From: a bacterium
GTDB taxonomy: Bacteria > Planctomycetota > UBA1135 > UBA2386
Length of the DNA stretch: 64,000 nucleotides
Direction: 5' to 3'
NCBI GenBank assembly: GCA_030432695.1
Contig: JAUILN010000004.1
Span: forward strand, 558,001-622,000
Shown one piece after another: positions 52,339 to 60,891 of this stretch (position 1 is its first letter; each line of letters opens with the position of its first letter). A model generated the notes under the pieces. It had not been told where the DNA came from, searched no databases, and saw only the letters and a program-made list of their open reading frames with translations. The translations under genes were made by a program, and so were the position numbers.

Positions 52339-54984
52339 TCAGCCGCCGCCCGCCGCCGCCCCGTAGACGTCCAGCTCGTGGATCGACCAGTACAGCCCGT
52401 CGGTCGATCCGGTCTGCTCGATGCGCAGGAAACGGGACGGCCGCGCGGCACCGACCTCGATCTCGACCACAGGGCCACCGCCGTTTCCCGAGGCCAGCGG
52501 TTCCGACCAGTCCTCGCCGTCGTCGGAGACCAGCACGCGGTAGCCCCGCGGGTAGTCGCCCTTGGAGCCGCGGCAGTCGAGGACCAGCCGGTCGATGCGC
52601 CACGGGGTGCCACCGAAGTCGACCTGCAGCCACATGCCGGGGCGCATCGGTGTGCCGGTGGTGTAGCGCGTCGACGCCTTGCCATCGAACGCGCGCGCGA
52701 TGTCTTCGCCGACGTGGCTGGCCGACCAGGTCCACGACCGCATCGTCTCGCGGTCCACCGGGCGGAAGCGTTCCAGCTCCTCGGGCTTCCAGGGCAGCTT
52801 GCGGTCGGCGGTGGCGGCGCGGATGCGGGCGACGCTCGTTGGGCGAATCGGCGCGGCGGCATTGCCGAACGCATTGCGCGCATAGGTCAGCACGCTGGCG
52901 ATCCACTCGTCGTCCTGCGCACCCATGGGCGCCATCAGGTTGCCGGGGTAGTCCTTGCCGTCGAGGCGGCCGGTCATGCCCTGCAGCAGGATGCGCACCG
53001 CGACGTCGGGGGACTGGAGCAGGCGGCGCGAGCCCTTCAGCGGCGGCGCGAGCGAGAAGTCGGAACCCGGGACCTCGACGCCCTGGCCATCGGGACCGTG
53101 GCAGGCGATGCACAGCGAGCGGTAGTGGTCGCGGCCGGCGCGCAGGCTCACCAGTGCGGCGGCGTCGAAGCTGGCGGGGTCGAACTCGGCGTCGGGGGAG
53201 GCGCCGTAGGACAGCGTGGTGCGGCCGATGGCCTGGAAGATCGGGTCGTCGGCGTGCTCGACCAGCAGATCGAGGAGGGTCTCCTGGCAGCGGTCGTCGC
53301 CGGCCGCGTAGCGCAGGGACTGCACCACCTGGATGCGCACGTCGAGGTCCGGGGCGTCCGCAAGGGCGAGGACGGCTCCGTTGAAGTCCGCGTCGCCGGC
53401 TCGTAGCAGGACCTCGCCGATCCTCATCGCCTGGCCGCGCACGCGCGGATCGGTGTCGTTCTCCATCCGGTCGATCAGCAGCTCGCCGTCGACGATGCCG
53501 AGGCCTTCGAGGGTCCACATCGCGTGGATCCGGCCGAGCGCCGAGTCGCTCGTGGTGGCGAGGTCGCGCAGCGTCGCTGCGACGTCGCGCTGGCCGCGCA
53601 GCACCAAGAGCCGCTGCGCGGTGTCGCGCAGGTGGCCGCTCGGGGAGCCCAGCAGCTCACAGAGGCGCGCCGGGCTTGCCGCGTGCAGGTCTTCGACCGG
53701 CCGCGTGGCGTGTGCTTCGTGCGTCAGCCGCCAGATCCGTCCGCGGCCGATGTTCTTGTCGAGGCCGAGTTCCTGCGCCACCGGCCGCAGGTAGCTGCCT
53801 TCGCGGACCCAGTTCGACTCCTGGATGATGCCGCGGTACATGTCGACCACGTAGACCGCGCCGTCGGGTCCGTCGGTCATCCAGATCGGGCGGAAGTTCG
53901 GGTCGGTCGAGGAGACGAACTCGGCGTGCTCGTAGCTGTTGTGAAGGACCACCCGCGCGCCGTCGCGTCGCACCTCGGCGCGGCGGATCAATCGACCGAC
54001 CGGCTCCGGCAGCAGGTAGTCGCCGAGCAGGTCGTCGGGCATTGCACCACCGCGGTGGATCATCTGCCCGCAGCAGCCGGTGAAGTGGTTGAGGGTGCCG
54101 TTGGCGCGCAGCCGGCCCTTGCCGCCCTGCACGTCGGGGATCGCCAGTGCGGGGAAGCACTCGGCGAAGCCCGGTGCGAGCGAGCCGTCGTTGGTGACCT
54201 TGCCGTAGACGGGATGCTGCTGGAAGCCGTAGCCCGGGCGCTCGCCGCCCGCCGAGCTGAAGAACTGCCGGCCGAGATCGTCGACCGCGAGGCCCCATTG
54301 CGCGAACTCCTTGTCGACCGGCTCCGCGGTGACCGAGCCGTCGGCCGCGAACCGCAGCCGTTGCCCACCCATCGCGGTGTAGAGCCAGTTGTCGAGGCCC
54401 CAGACGAGCGCGCTGTCCTGGTGCTCGAGGTTGGCGCCGCTGCGGCCGAAGCGGTGCACCTCTTCGCGGCGGTCCATCACGGCGTCGCCGTCGTGGTCGT
54501 GCCCCAGCCACAGGATCCCGTCGTAGGTCTCCATGAACAGGGTGCGCGTTGCGTCGAGCGGCAGCAGCATCCGCGGCAGGACCAGGCCGTCGGCGTAGAC
54601 GGTGCGCCGATCGAATTGGCCGTCGTGGTCGTCGTCGTGCAGCACCGCGATGGTGCTCTTCGGGTCGTCGGTTCCCGAGCCGTCGACGTCCTGCACGTAG
54701 GTGCGCATCTCACAGACCCACAGCCGGCCGGCGGCGTCGAACACGGCCATCACCGGCTCGATCACCAGCGGTTCGGCGGCCACGCAGTCGAGGCGATAGC
54801 CGGGCGGGAGCAGGAACTTGGCGCGCTGCTCGGCGGGGGTGCGGGGGGCGATCGTGGTCGGGGCGACGGGTTCTACGGGGCGGCCCTGGGCAGGCAGCGC
54901 GGTGGGCTGTGCGACGGACAGCGCGGCGCACAGCGAGCCGAGCGCCCCGCAGCCGAGGCGGAGCGAGTGGGGGAGAGTCAGCAT
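52339..54984 (-). CDS. PVC-type haem-binding dehydrogenase-like protein with HEAT and discoidin-like parts
   Basis: Start at ATG 54984, giving a signal peptide (HSLRLGCGALGSLCAALSVA); the frame beyond it is shadow. The 881-residue product follows the TIGR02604 plan: LLPPGYRLDCVAAEPLVIEP, MAVFDAAGRLWVCEMRTYVQ (propeller), HFTGCCGQMIHRGGAMPDDL, then helix repeats (LCELLGSPSGHLRDTAQRLL), then a cytochrome c part with YRSLCIACHGPDGQGVEVPG (C-x-x-C-H), and an F5/8 discoidin-like end with ARAFDGKASTRYTTGTPMRP. It is exported and probably an oxidoreductase acting on polymer-derived sugars. It diverges from a lipoprotein gene by 89 bases. Confidence 0.9.
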   Translation of the reverse strand: MLTLPHSLRLGCGALGSLCAALSVAQPTALPAQGRPVEPVAPTTIAPRTPAEQRAKFLLPPGYRLDCVAAEPLVIEPVMAVFDAAGRLWVCEMRTYVQDVDGSGTDDPKSTIAVLHDDDHDGQFDRRTVYADGLVLPRMLLPLDATRTLFMETYDGILWLGHDHDGDAVMDRREEVHRFGRSGANLEHQDSALVWGLDNWLYTAMGGQRLRFAADGSVTAEPVDKEFAQWGLAVDDLGRQFFSSAGGERPGYGFQQHPVYGKVTNDGSLAPGFAECFPALAIPDVQGGKGRLRANGTLNHFTGCCGQMIHRGGAMPDDLLGDYLLPEPVGRLIRRAEVRRDGARVVLHNSYEHAEFVSSTDPNFRPIWMTDGPDGAVYVVDMYRGIIQESNWVREGSYLRPVAQELGLDKNIGRGRIWRLTHEAHATRPVEDLHAASPARLCELLGSPSGHLRDTAQRLLVLRGQRDVAATLRDLATTSDSALGRIHAMWTLEGLGIVDGELLIDRMENDTDPRVRGQAMRIGEVLLRAGDADFNGAVLALADAPDLDVRIQVVQSLRYAAGDDRCQETLLDLLVEHADDPIFQAIGRTTLSYGASPDAEFDPASFDAAALVSLRAGRDHYRSLCIACHGPDGQGVEVPGSDFSLAPPLKGSRRLLQSPDVAVRILLQGMTGRLDGKDYPGNLMAPMGAQDDEWIASVLTYARNAFGNAAAPIRPTSVARIRAATADRKLPWKPEELERFRPVDRETMRSWTWSASHVGEDIARAFDGKASTRYTTGTPMRPGMWLQVDFGGTPWRIDRLVLDCRGSKGDYPRGYRVLVSDDGEDWSEPLASGNGGGPVVEIEVGAARPSRFLRIEQTGSTDGLYWSIHELDVYGAAAGGG

Positions 54985-55073
54985 GAAAGGCGAGTCCGGT
55001 CGGAGTTCGGTGGCTTCCTCGGGAGGCCGGAGACCGTAGCCTGGAGGGCCGTACCAAGCGCGCAATTCGACCC

Positions 55074-55841
55074 ATGGCCACCTCCACGCATCGCCTCCAG
55101 TTCGCCACCCTCGCTGCCCTCTCCCTGTTCGTCGTCGGCGGTTGCCGCGACGTCGAATCGAACCGGCAGGACTCCGAGCCCGGGCACGGCGCGTCGGCGC
55201 CGACGCCGGGTGCCGACACCGCCACGGTCCTCGAGACCCTCGAGGCCGACCCGTACACCTACGTGCAGATCGAGGTCGACGGCGAGCCCACCTGGTTCGC
55301 GGGGCCGAAGGTCGCCATCGCGGTCGGCGACACGATCGAAGTGCCGTCGCAGGAGATGCTGATGCGCGACTTCCCGAGCAAGACGCTCGGACGCACCTTC
55401 GAGGAGATCTACTTCGTCGGCGAGCTGGTGCCGGTCGGCAAGAGTGGCGGCGCTGCGGCAGCCGCAGGCGCGAAGCCGGCCGAGGTCACCGACGCGACCA
55501 GCGCGACCGAGTCCTCCGCCGCGCCTGCTGCGATGGAACTCCCCGACGGCGGCGTAACCGTCGCCGGCCTGTTCGAACTCGGCAAGGCCGCGTCCGGCCA
55601 GCAGGTCGTGTTCCGCGGTCGGGTCGTGAAGTCGAACGCGAACATCCTCGGCAAGAACTGGCTGCACGTGCAGGACGGCACGGGAGCGGCAGGCACCAAC
55701 GACATCACCGTGACCACCGCCGACACCGCGGACGTCGGCGACACCGTGCTGGTGCGCGGCACCCTGGTCGCCGACAAGGACTTCGGCGCGGGTTATGCCT
55801 ACGACCTGATGGTCGAAGAGGCGTCGGTCACGGTGGAGTGA
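55074..55841 (+). CDS. Lipoprotein with OB-fold-like (NrfJ/nucleic-acid-binding-like) domains
   Basis: ATG 55074 gives a leader ending LFVVGGC (lipobox). The 255-residue product has two similar beta domains: the first has ADPYTYVQIEVDGEPTWFAG, then VGDTIEVPSQEMLMRDFPSK and EEIYFVGELV; the second has SGQQVVFRGRVVKSNANILG, KNWLHVQDGTG and VGDTVLVRGTLVADKDFG. This pairs a YVQVE/W-turn domain with an OB-like domain, as in exported proteins sometimes annotated as nucleotide- or DNA-binding. Its link to haem assembly or redox partners is unproven. It stands divergent from the PVC haem protein, which may share its regulation. Confidence 0.7.
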   Translation: MATSTHRLQFATLAALSLFVVGGCRDVESNRQDSEPGHGASAPTPGADTATVLETLEADPYTYVQIEVDGEPTWFAGPKVAIAVGDTIEVPSQEMLMRDFPSKTLGRTFEEIYFVGELVPVGKSGGAAAAAGAKPAEVTDATSATESSAAPAAMELPDGGVTVAGLFELGKAASGQQVVFRGRVVKSNANILGKNWLHVQDGTGAAGTNDITVTTADTADVGDTVLVRGTLVADKDFGAGYAYDLMVEEASVTVE

Positions 55842-55858
55842 GGCTTCGCATCCCGAAG

Positions 55859-55895
55859 TCTGTCGTAGTTGGTGCCAGGCACCGTACGCGACAGA
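55859..55895. repeat. Palindromic element copy G1 (CTGTCGTAGT arm)
   Basis: First half of the second doublet. The left arm TCTGTCGTAGT and the right arm pair imperfectly (GTACGCGACAGA), but the left arm is the exact complement of the right arm of copy G2. It begins 18 bases after the lipoprotein gene's stop codon. Confidence 0.75.
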
Positions 55896-55938
55896 AAGTC
55901 TGTCGTGGTTCGTGCCTGGCACCGACTACGACAGACTT
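55896..55938. repeat. Palindromic element copy G2 (CTGTCGTGGT arm)
   Basis: Arms AAGTCTGTCGT and ACGACAGACTT are exactly complementary around a GTGCCTGGCAC core. The centre base is T, against A in G1. It ends 16 bases before the stop codon of the convergent gene. Confidence 0.85.
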
Positions 55939-55953
55939 CGAGGGAGCGGGCAC

Positions 55954-57366
55954 TCAGCGCAGCGTCACCTCGAGCCCCGGCGACGCTGCCAGGTCCGCAC
56001 CGCGTGGTACCAGGCATTGCACGAACAGCTCGGTGCCCCGCAGGCTCGGAGTCGCCGGCAGCGGCAGGTCGATGCGGTTGCCGAGCGGTGGGGCCTGGAC
56101 CTGCGTGGTGAGCAGGATCAACGGTTGGGCCAGCAGCTCGATCGGCGTGGCGAGCGGGATCTGCTGCTGCACGGCGGTGGCGCCGAACACCCAGAAGGCC
56201 GGTTGGCCGGCGGTGCCGCTGTCGCAGGTGAGCGCGAAGCTGGCGTTGCCGAGGGTGGAGGAGCCGCCGGGGTTCGGGCCGAGCTGCCAGCGGACGATCG
56301 GGCCCGCACCGCTCGCGGTTCCGTAGCTGCGCAGCTCGTCGTGCATGTCGAGACCCGAGGGCCGGCCCCAGCCGCCCGGTCCACCATTGGCGACCATCTG
56401 CAGCGTGCCGGTCGGCTCGCGCGGCGACAGGCGCGAGAGCACGGCATCGCGCTCGGCGACGAACAGGTCGCCGGTCACCGGGTCGACCCGGAGCGCGTTG
56501 ATTCCCTGGGTGCCGAAGATCTGCGGATACTGGGTGATCGCGCCGGTCGCCGGGTCGACCCGCGCCAGCCGGCTCGAGCTCCCCACCCCGCCGCCGACCA
56601 GCAGTCGACCGTCCGGCTCGAGCGCCATCGCGTTCACTCCGATCGGAATGCCCGCGACCCGCCGCAGCGTGCCGCCACCCGGGACGTCCACCTCGTAGAT
56701 CGTCGCGGTCCCGCCGCCGAGTTGCGGCAGCATCGCTAGGTAGGCAACACCCTTGGCCTGGTCGACCACCAGACCGTTGGGAACCCCCGCAGGCACGCCG
56801 GTCGTCGGGACCGGGATCAGCGCCGCCGGGTCGTTCGGTGCTCGCGTCGGGTCGAAGATCCCGAGCAGCGTGCCCACCAACCCGCCGGGTGCCCCGACGT
56901 TGGTCGGGTCCATCACCAGCAGCACCCGCCCGTCGCCGAGCAGGACGCCCGCCGGATTGGCGAGTCCGTTGAAGTTGGTGACCGTGCCGAGGTCGTAGCG
57001 CTGGCTCCGCACCACCGAGGTCCCGCCGATGTCGAGCAGGAACAGCGAGACCGGCAGGCCGATCGCGCTCCACGCCGTGGCGACGATCTGCCCGGTCTGC
57101 GGCAGGTGGACGACGACGTCGCAACCTTCGACGTTCAGCGCGTTCGCGCAGGTGCCGGAGATCTCGCAGGGCAACCCGGTGACCGAGCTGATCGCGCCGG
57201 TGGTCGGTTCGACGAAGTGGATCCCGCCGACGCCCGGCACGCCGCCACTGCCGGCCGCCTTGTAGGTCGACAGGATCAGGTGGCCCACGGGGGCCTGGGC
57301 GGTGAGGGGCGTGGCCGGTGCGAGGGCTGCCATGATGGCGAGCGACGCGGCGACGAGTCGGGGCAT
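55954..57366 (-). CDS. Secreted NHL/propeller-like protein with C-terminal domain, unknown function
   Basis: Start at ATG 57366 (MPRLVAASLAIMAALAPATP), a signal peptide; an in-frame ATG at 57396 is possible but adds no leader feature. The 470-residue product is built of strands and loops such as FVEPTTGAISSVTGLPCEIS, GIFDPTRAPNDPAALIPVPT, VDQAKGVAYLAMLPQLGGG and RVDPVTGDLFVAERDAVL, like NHL or related beta-propellers that bind proteins or polymers. Near the end, GNASFALTCDSGTAGQPAFW and DLPLPATPSLRGTELFVQCL are like the C-terminal domain of other secreted proteins. Its stop is 16 bases from element G2. Confidence 0.65.
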   Translation of the reverse strand: MPRLVAASLAIMAALAPATPLTAQAPVGHLILSTYKAAGSGGVPGVGGIHFVEPTTGAISSVTGLPCEISGTCANALNVEGCDVVVHLPQTGQIVATAWSAIGLPVSLFLLDIGGTSVVRSQRYDLGTVTNFNGLANPAGVLLGDGRVLLVMDPTNVGAPGGLVGTLLGIFDPTRAPNDPAALIPVPTTGVPAGVPNGLVVDQAKGVAYLAMLPQLGGGTATIYEVDVPGGGTLRRVAGIPIGVNAMALEPDGRLLVGGGVGSSSRLARVDPATGAITQYPQIFGTQGINALRVDPVTGDLFVAERDAVLSRLSPREPTGTLQMVANGGPGGWGRPSGLDMHDELRSYGTASGAGPIVRWQLGPNPGGSSTLGNASFALTCDSGTAGQPAFWVFGATAVQQQIPLATPIELLAQPLILLTTQVQAPPLGNRIDLPLPATPSLRGTELFVQCLVPRGADLAASPGLEVTLR

Positions 57367-57596
57367 GGACACACGGATGGGCGCGGGGCAGGTCATGACG
57401 TCAGGTCGTGGAGGACTCTCGGTGGGCGATCGCGCCTCCTTCGGCACGGCGCCGCTCTCCCGTCCCTGCGCTGTTCGGATCCGTGGACCTTCGCAAAATC
57501 GCGGATTCGGGTCTCTCGCATGGGGCCCGCCGTAGCCGCGAGGAGCATGTGTCGGGTGGGCGATCCCTGGCGTGCCCGTCGAGCCCCGACCTCCGC

Positions 57597-58778
57597 TCAA
57601 TCCACCATCACCCGCGCCGCACCCCCGACCACCAGCGTCGACACCCCGTCCCACGCGACCGCCTGCACCACCACCGCCGAGCCGGTCGGCTGCACCGGGA
57701 ACGGCAGGCTCGCCAACTGCACGCCGCTCAGCGGGATCACGCCCATGGCTGCGACGAACGCGTCCGGGGCGAACCACAGGGTGCCCGTGTTCGGCAGGAT
57801 CGTCGGCGGCTTCGGTGCGTCGAGCAGGGTCCAGACGAACATTCCCGGCGTCGCCTCGGTGCGGATGTCGAGCACGCCGGGCGTCGACACGGTGGCACGC
57901 GTGGAGGGCAGGGGTAGGGTCCTCACCGTCCCCACACCCTGGATCGGCTGCGGGTCCGAGGTGGCCAGCGTCACGGCAGGACCCAGACGGAGCGTGGCGT
58001 TGTCCATGCGGACCACCACGCCGGTCGGCGTCGTCGGGTTCGGCCCGCCGGTGAGGACGCTGGTGCCGGTGACGGTCACGGTGGCCTCGCGGACGTAGAC
58101 CGCCGGCGAGGCGACTCCGCCGCCGCTCGCGCCTTCGATGCGGACGCGGTCCATCGTCACGTCGGAGCCGGTCCCGACGTAGAGCGCGTTGGTGGCGCCC
58201 ACCGGGATCGTGCAGTCGGCGATCGTGACGCGTGAGTCGAGGATCGACAGCGCCGGCAGGCCCGGGCAGTCGACGAGGCTCACGTCGCTGCTGTCCTCGA
58301 TGCTGAATCGCGCGTTCACCGGCCCGTTCCGGTCGAAGAGGTTGCGCGCGATCACCGGCCCGGTGCACTGCGTGATCCGCGAGCTGACGAACGAGCTGCC
58401 GGCGAGGTCGCAGTCGTCCAGCACCACCGTGCCGGCGCAGGGCCCGATCGTCAGCGGACCGAAGACCGTGGTGCCGAGGAACGAGAGACCGTGGATTACC
58501 AGGCGTTGGCCGACCGGGATGCCGTTCGCCTGCAGTCCGCCGATGCCTGGATCGGCCTGGATCACCGCGCCGGGACGGAACAGCAGGTTCAGGCCCTTGT
58601 CGACGTGGACGTAGCGGTAGATGCCGGGCAGCACGTCGAGCGTGTCGCCGGGCATCGCGGCTGCGACGGCCTGCGAGAGCGCGGAGCCGCCGCCGCTGAC
58701 CTGGATGGTGCGCTGGGCGGGGAGGAGCTGTGTCGGGAGAAGGGTCGCGAGTGCCAGACTCGCGAAGACGCGGAACAT
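57597..58778 (-). CDS. Secreted right-handed parallel beta-helix protein
   Basis: ATG 58778 gives a leader MFRVFASLALATLLPTQLLP. The 393-residue product runs as short strands with turns: LSQAVAAAMPGDTLDVLPGI, YRYVHVDKGLNLLF, RLVIHGLSFLG, TVVLDDCDLAGSS, VTIADCTIPVGATNALYVG and VTMDRVRIEGASGGG, the pattern of pectate-lyase-like beta-helices. I see no catalytic cluster, so it may be a binding or structural protein. The last 90 residues (FVWTLLDAPKPPTIL, ASLPFPVQPTGSAVVVQAVA) match the end of the neighbouring secreted proteins. It is upstream of the gene at 55954 on the same strand. Confidence 0.7.
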   Translation of the reverse strand: MFRVFASLALATLLPTQLLPAQRTIQVSGGGSALSQAVAAAMPGDTLDVLPGIYRYVHVDKGLNLLFRPGAVIQADPGIGGLQANGIPVGQRLVIHGLSFLGTTVFGPLTIGPCAGTVVLDDCDLAGSSFVSSRITQCTGPVIARNLFDRNGPVNARFSIEDSSDVSLVDCPGLPALSILDSRVTIADCTIPVGATNALYVGTGSDVTMDRVRIEGASGGGVASPAVYVREATVTVTGTSVLTGGPNPTTPTGVVVRMDNATLRLGPAVTLATSDPQPIQGVGTVRTLPLPSTRATVSTPGVLDIRTEATPGMFVWTLLDAPKPPTILPNTGTLWFAPDAFVAAMGVIPLSGVQLASLPFPVQPTGSAVVVQAVAWDGVSTLVVGGAARVMVD

Positions 58779-59086
58779 GGTGGCGATCGTAGCGAGGACC
58801 GGTCGTGGGCGGTGGGGGAGGGGGTGGCTCGAATCGGGCCCGCCGTGCGCCTGGTGACTCGTTCCGGAGCGGTCGCCGGCACGTTGCGACGCGCGCCGGC
58901 TTTCCCGCATCGGGAACCCCGGCAGACCGGCGCGCCCGCAACGGCTGCGGGTCGTCCGCGAGCGGTGGTCCGCTCTGGGGCATCGCTGGTCGCCTCCCAC
59001 GCCGCGGGTCAGCCTTCCTCGCTCCCCTTCGACACGCGCCCGATCGAACCGGTCCTCGTGTCCATCCACTTCCCCGAATCCCTCCG
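58779..59086. other. Divergent intergenic region, no gene seen
   Basis: These 308 bases lie between the starts of the beta-helix gene (minus) and the secreted protein gene (plus) and must hold both promoters. The DNA is very GC-rich with a G-run near 58813-58824. I see no good inverted repeat, no hairpin element of the kind found elsewhere, and no short ORF with protein-like composition. No -35/-10 pair stands out. Confidence 0.6.
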
Positions 59087-60133
59087 ATGCGCAGCTCCCT
59101 CCTCGTTCCCCTGCTCGGCCTCACCTTGGCCGGCGGGGTCCATTCCCAGACCTACGGACGCCACGTCTTCGACGTCGACCCAGGCCCCTCGACCTACCGG
59201 GTCGGCGGCAGCGTGACGATGGGCGGCTTCACCGGCGCGATCGTCGGCACGCCTTCGACCTTCAACCCGGCCGGTGCCTTCTCGGCCGACCTCGCGCTGA
59301 CGCCGACCGGGATCGTCCGCGGCCGGATCTTCGCCGACCAGCGCACGGTCGTGGCCCTGCCCACGGTGGTCGCGCAGGTCGCCAACCCCATTCCCGGCCT
59401 GCCGGCTCTGGCGACCATCCGCGTCGCCGACGTGCGGCTGCTGCTCGGTTCGGTGGATGCTGACACCGGCAACGCGGTCACCTTCGCGGTCTCGGGCGCC
59501 GGCGCGTTCTCGACCGGCATGCGCGTCGACATCCTGCAGGGCACCGCCACGCTCTCCGGCCTCGTCAACCGGACGCTGCCGTTGGCCGGCATCTCGTCGA
59601 CCCTGCGCGCGGTGCCCGGCACCGTCACCGTGCAGCCGGACGGCCTGCGCCTGCAGGGCGCCGTGAACCTGAGCGTCTCGCTCAGTGATCCGGGCCTCGG
59701 CGTGACCGGCACGATGAACCTCAACGGCACCCTGGTCGGCCACGACCGCATGTTCTCCACCGACCTCACCGCGATCTCGCTGGCGCAGGGCGGCACGCAG
59801 GTCCAGCGCCTGTCCGCCGGTTCCGCGTTCGCCGGGCGCTCCTACTTCATCCTCGGCACCCGCTCCGGCACCAGCCTGGGGATCTCCTCGGGCGGCGTGA
59901 CGATCCCGGTGAACTTCGACGGCTTCACGCTGATCGGCCTCAGCGACCCCAACCCGCTGCCCTACGTCGACCACTTCGGCGTGCTCGACGCGCGTGGCCT
60001 GGCGACCGCGCGGTTCACGCTGCCGCCGCTGCCGGTGGCGCTGAACCTGAACCTGCACCACGCCTACGGAGTGTTCAACGGTTCGACGCTGCTGGCGGGG
60101 TCCAATGCGATTCCGCTGACGATCACGCCGTGA
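59087..60133 (+). CDS. Secreted protein of unknown function
   Basis: ATG 59087 (MRSSLLVPLLGLTLAGGVHS) starts a signal peptide that ends at SQ. The 348-residue product is rich in Val, Thr, Gly and Leu, with strands such as YRVGGSVTMGGFTGAIVG, TPTGIVRGRIFADQRTVVAL and NLSVSLSDPGLGVTGTMNLN; it looks like one long beta-sandwich. The C-terminal SYFILGTRSGTSLGISSG and LATARFTLPPLPVALNLNLH fit the C-terminal domain pattern seen in the other secreted proteins. No catalytic motif. It ends at TGA 60131-60133, and the next gene's earliest GTG overlaps that stop. Confidence 0.6.
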   Translation: MRSSLLVPLLGLTLAGGVHSQTYGRHVFDVDPGPSTYRVGGSVTMGGFTGAIVGTPSTFNPAGAFSADLALTPTGIVRGRIFADQRTVVALPTVVAQVANPIPGLPALATIRVADVRLLLGSVDADTGNAVTFAVSGAGAFSTGMRVDILQGTATLSGLVNRTLPLAGISSTLRAVPGTVTVQPDGLRLQGAVNLSVSLSDPGLGVTGTMNLNGTLVGHDRMFSTDLTAISLAQGGTQVQRLSAGSAFAGRSYFILGTRSGTSLGISSGGVTIPVNFDGFTLIGLSDPNPLPYVDHFGVLDARGLATARFTLPPLPVALNLNLHHAYGVFNGSTLLAGSNAIPLTITP

Positions 60134-60171
60134 GGCGGCGGGTGCGCGGTCACCGCGATAAGCTGACCGCG

Positions 60172-60744
60172 GTGGAGAACGACGTGACGCAGATCCTCGG
60201 CGCGCTCGAGCGGGGCGACCCGGGCGCTGCCGAGCGCCTGCTCCCGGTGGTCTACGACCAACTGCGACAGATCGCCGCCGAGCGGATGGCGCGCGAGAAG
60301 CCCGGCGCGACGCTGCAGGCCACTGCCCTGGTCCACGAGGCCTGGCTGCGGCTGCTCGGACCCGACGCGGCCCGCTCGTCGCGCTTCGCCGACCGCGGCC
60401 ACTTCTTCGCCGCCGCCGCCGAGTCGATGCGCCGGATCCTGATCGACCGGGCGCGGGCGCGCGGCCGGGTCAAGCGGGGTGGCGCGCAACGGCGCCTCGA
60501 CCTCGATCCGGACGCGCTCCTGCTCGACGAGGTGCCGGCCGAACTCCTCGACCTCGATGCCGCGCTCGATCGCCTGGCCGAGGAGGACCCGGTGAAGGCA
60601 CGGCTGGTGACCCTGCGGTTCTTCGCCGGCCTCACGCTGGCCGAGGCGGCGGCCTCGCTCGGGCTGTCGATGTCGACCGCCGATCGGCACTGGGCCTATG
60701 CGCGGGCGTTCCTGTATGCCGCGATGGACGGGGACGTGCGGTGA
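60172..60744 (+). CDS. ECF RNA polymerase sigma factor (TIGR02999 planctomycete/Gemmata type)
   Basis: The 190-residue product starts at GTG 60172; GTG 60130, overlapping the previous stop, is another option. The text is typical of this group: VTQILGALERGDPGAAERLL, VVYDQLRQIAAERMAREKPG, LQATALVHEAWLRLL, FFAAAAESMRRILIDRARAR, then region 4 LVTLRFFAGLTLAEAAASLG with the helix-turn-helix LSMSTADRHWAYARAFLY. These sigma factors usually sit next to a Ser/Thr kinase gene; here no kinase follows, which is unusual. The broken copy at 50909-51184 is the closest relative in the window. A complete product of normal length. Confidence 0.9.
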   Translation: MENDVTQILGALERGDPGAAERLLPVVYDQLRQIAAERMAREKPGATLQATALVHEAWLRLLGPDAARSSRFADRGHFFAAAAESMRRILIDRARARGRVKRGGAQRRLDLDPDALLLDEVPAELLDLDAALDRLAEEDPVKARLVTLRFFAGLTLAEAAASLGLSMSTADRHWAYARAFLYAAMDGDVR

Positions 60745-60891
60745 GTACCTTCCGGCTCCGGGGTGGCGGTTTCACGCGCTCCGGGATGCAGCCGCGAGCG
60801 GACGGTATCGTGTTCCCGGGTTCTCCGGCTGCCGCGCGCATTGGACTGCGGGGACTGCGGGAGCCCTGGCGGTTCCGGTAGCCTGCAGCCC

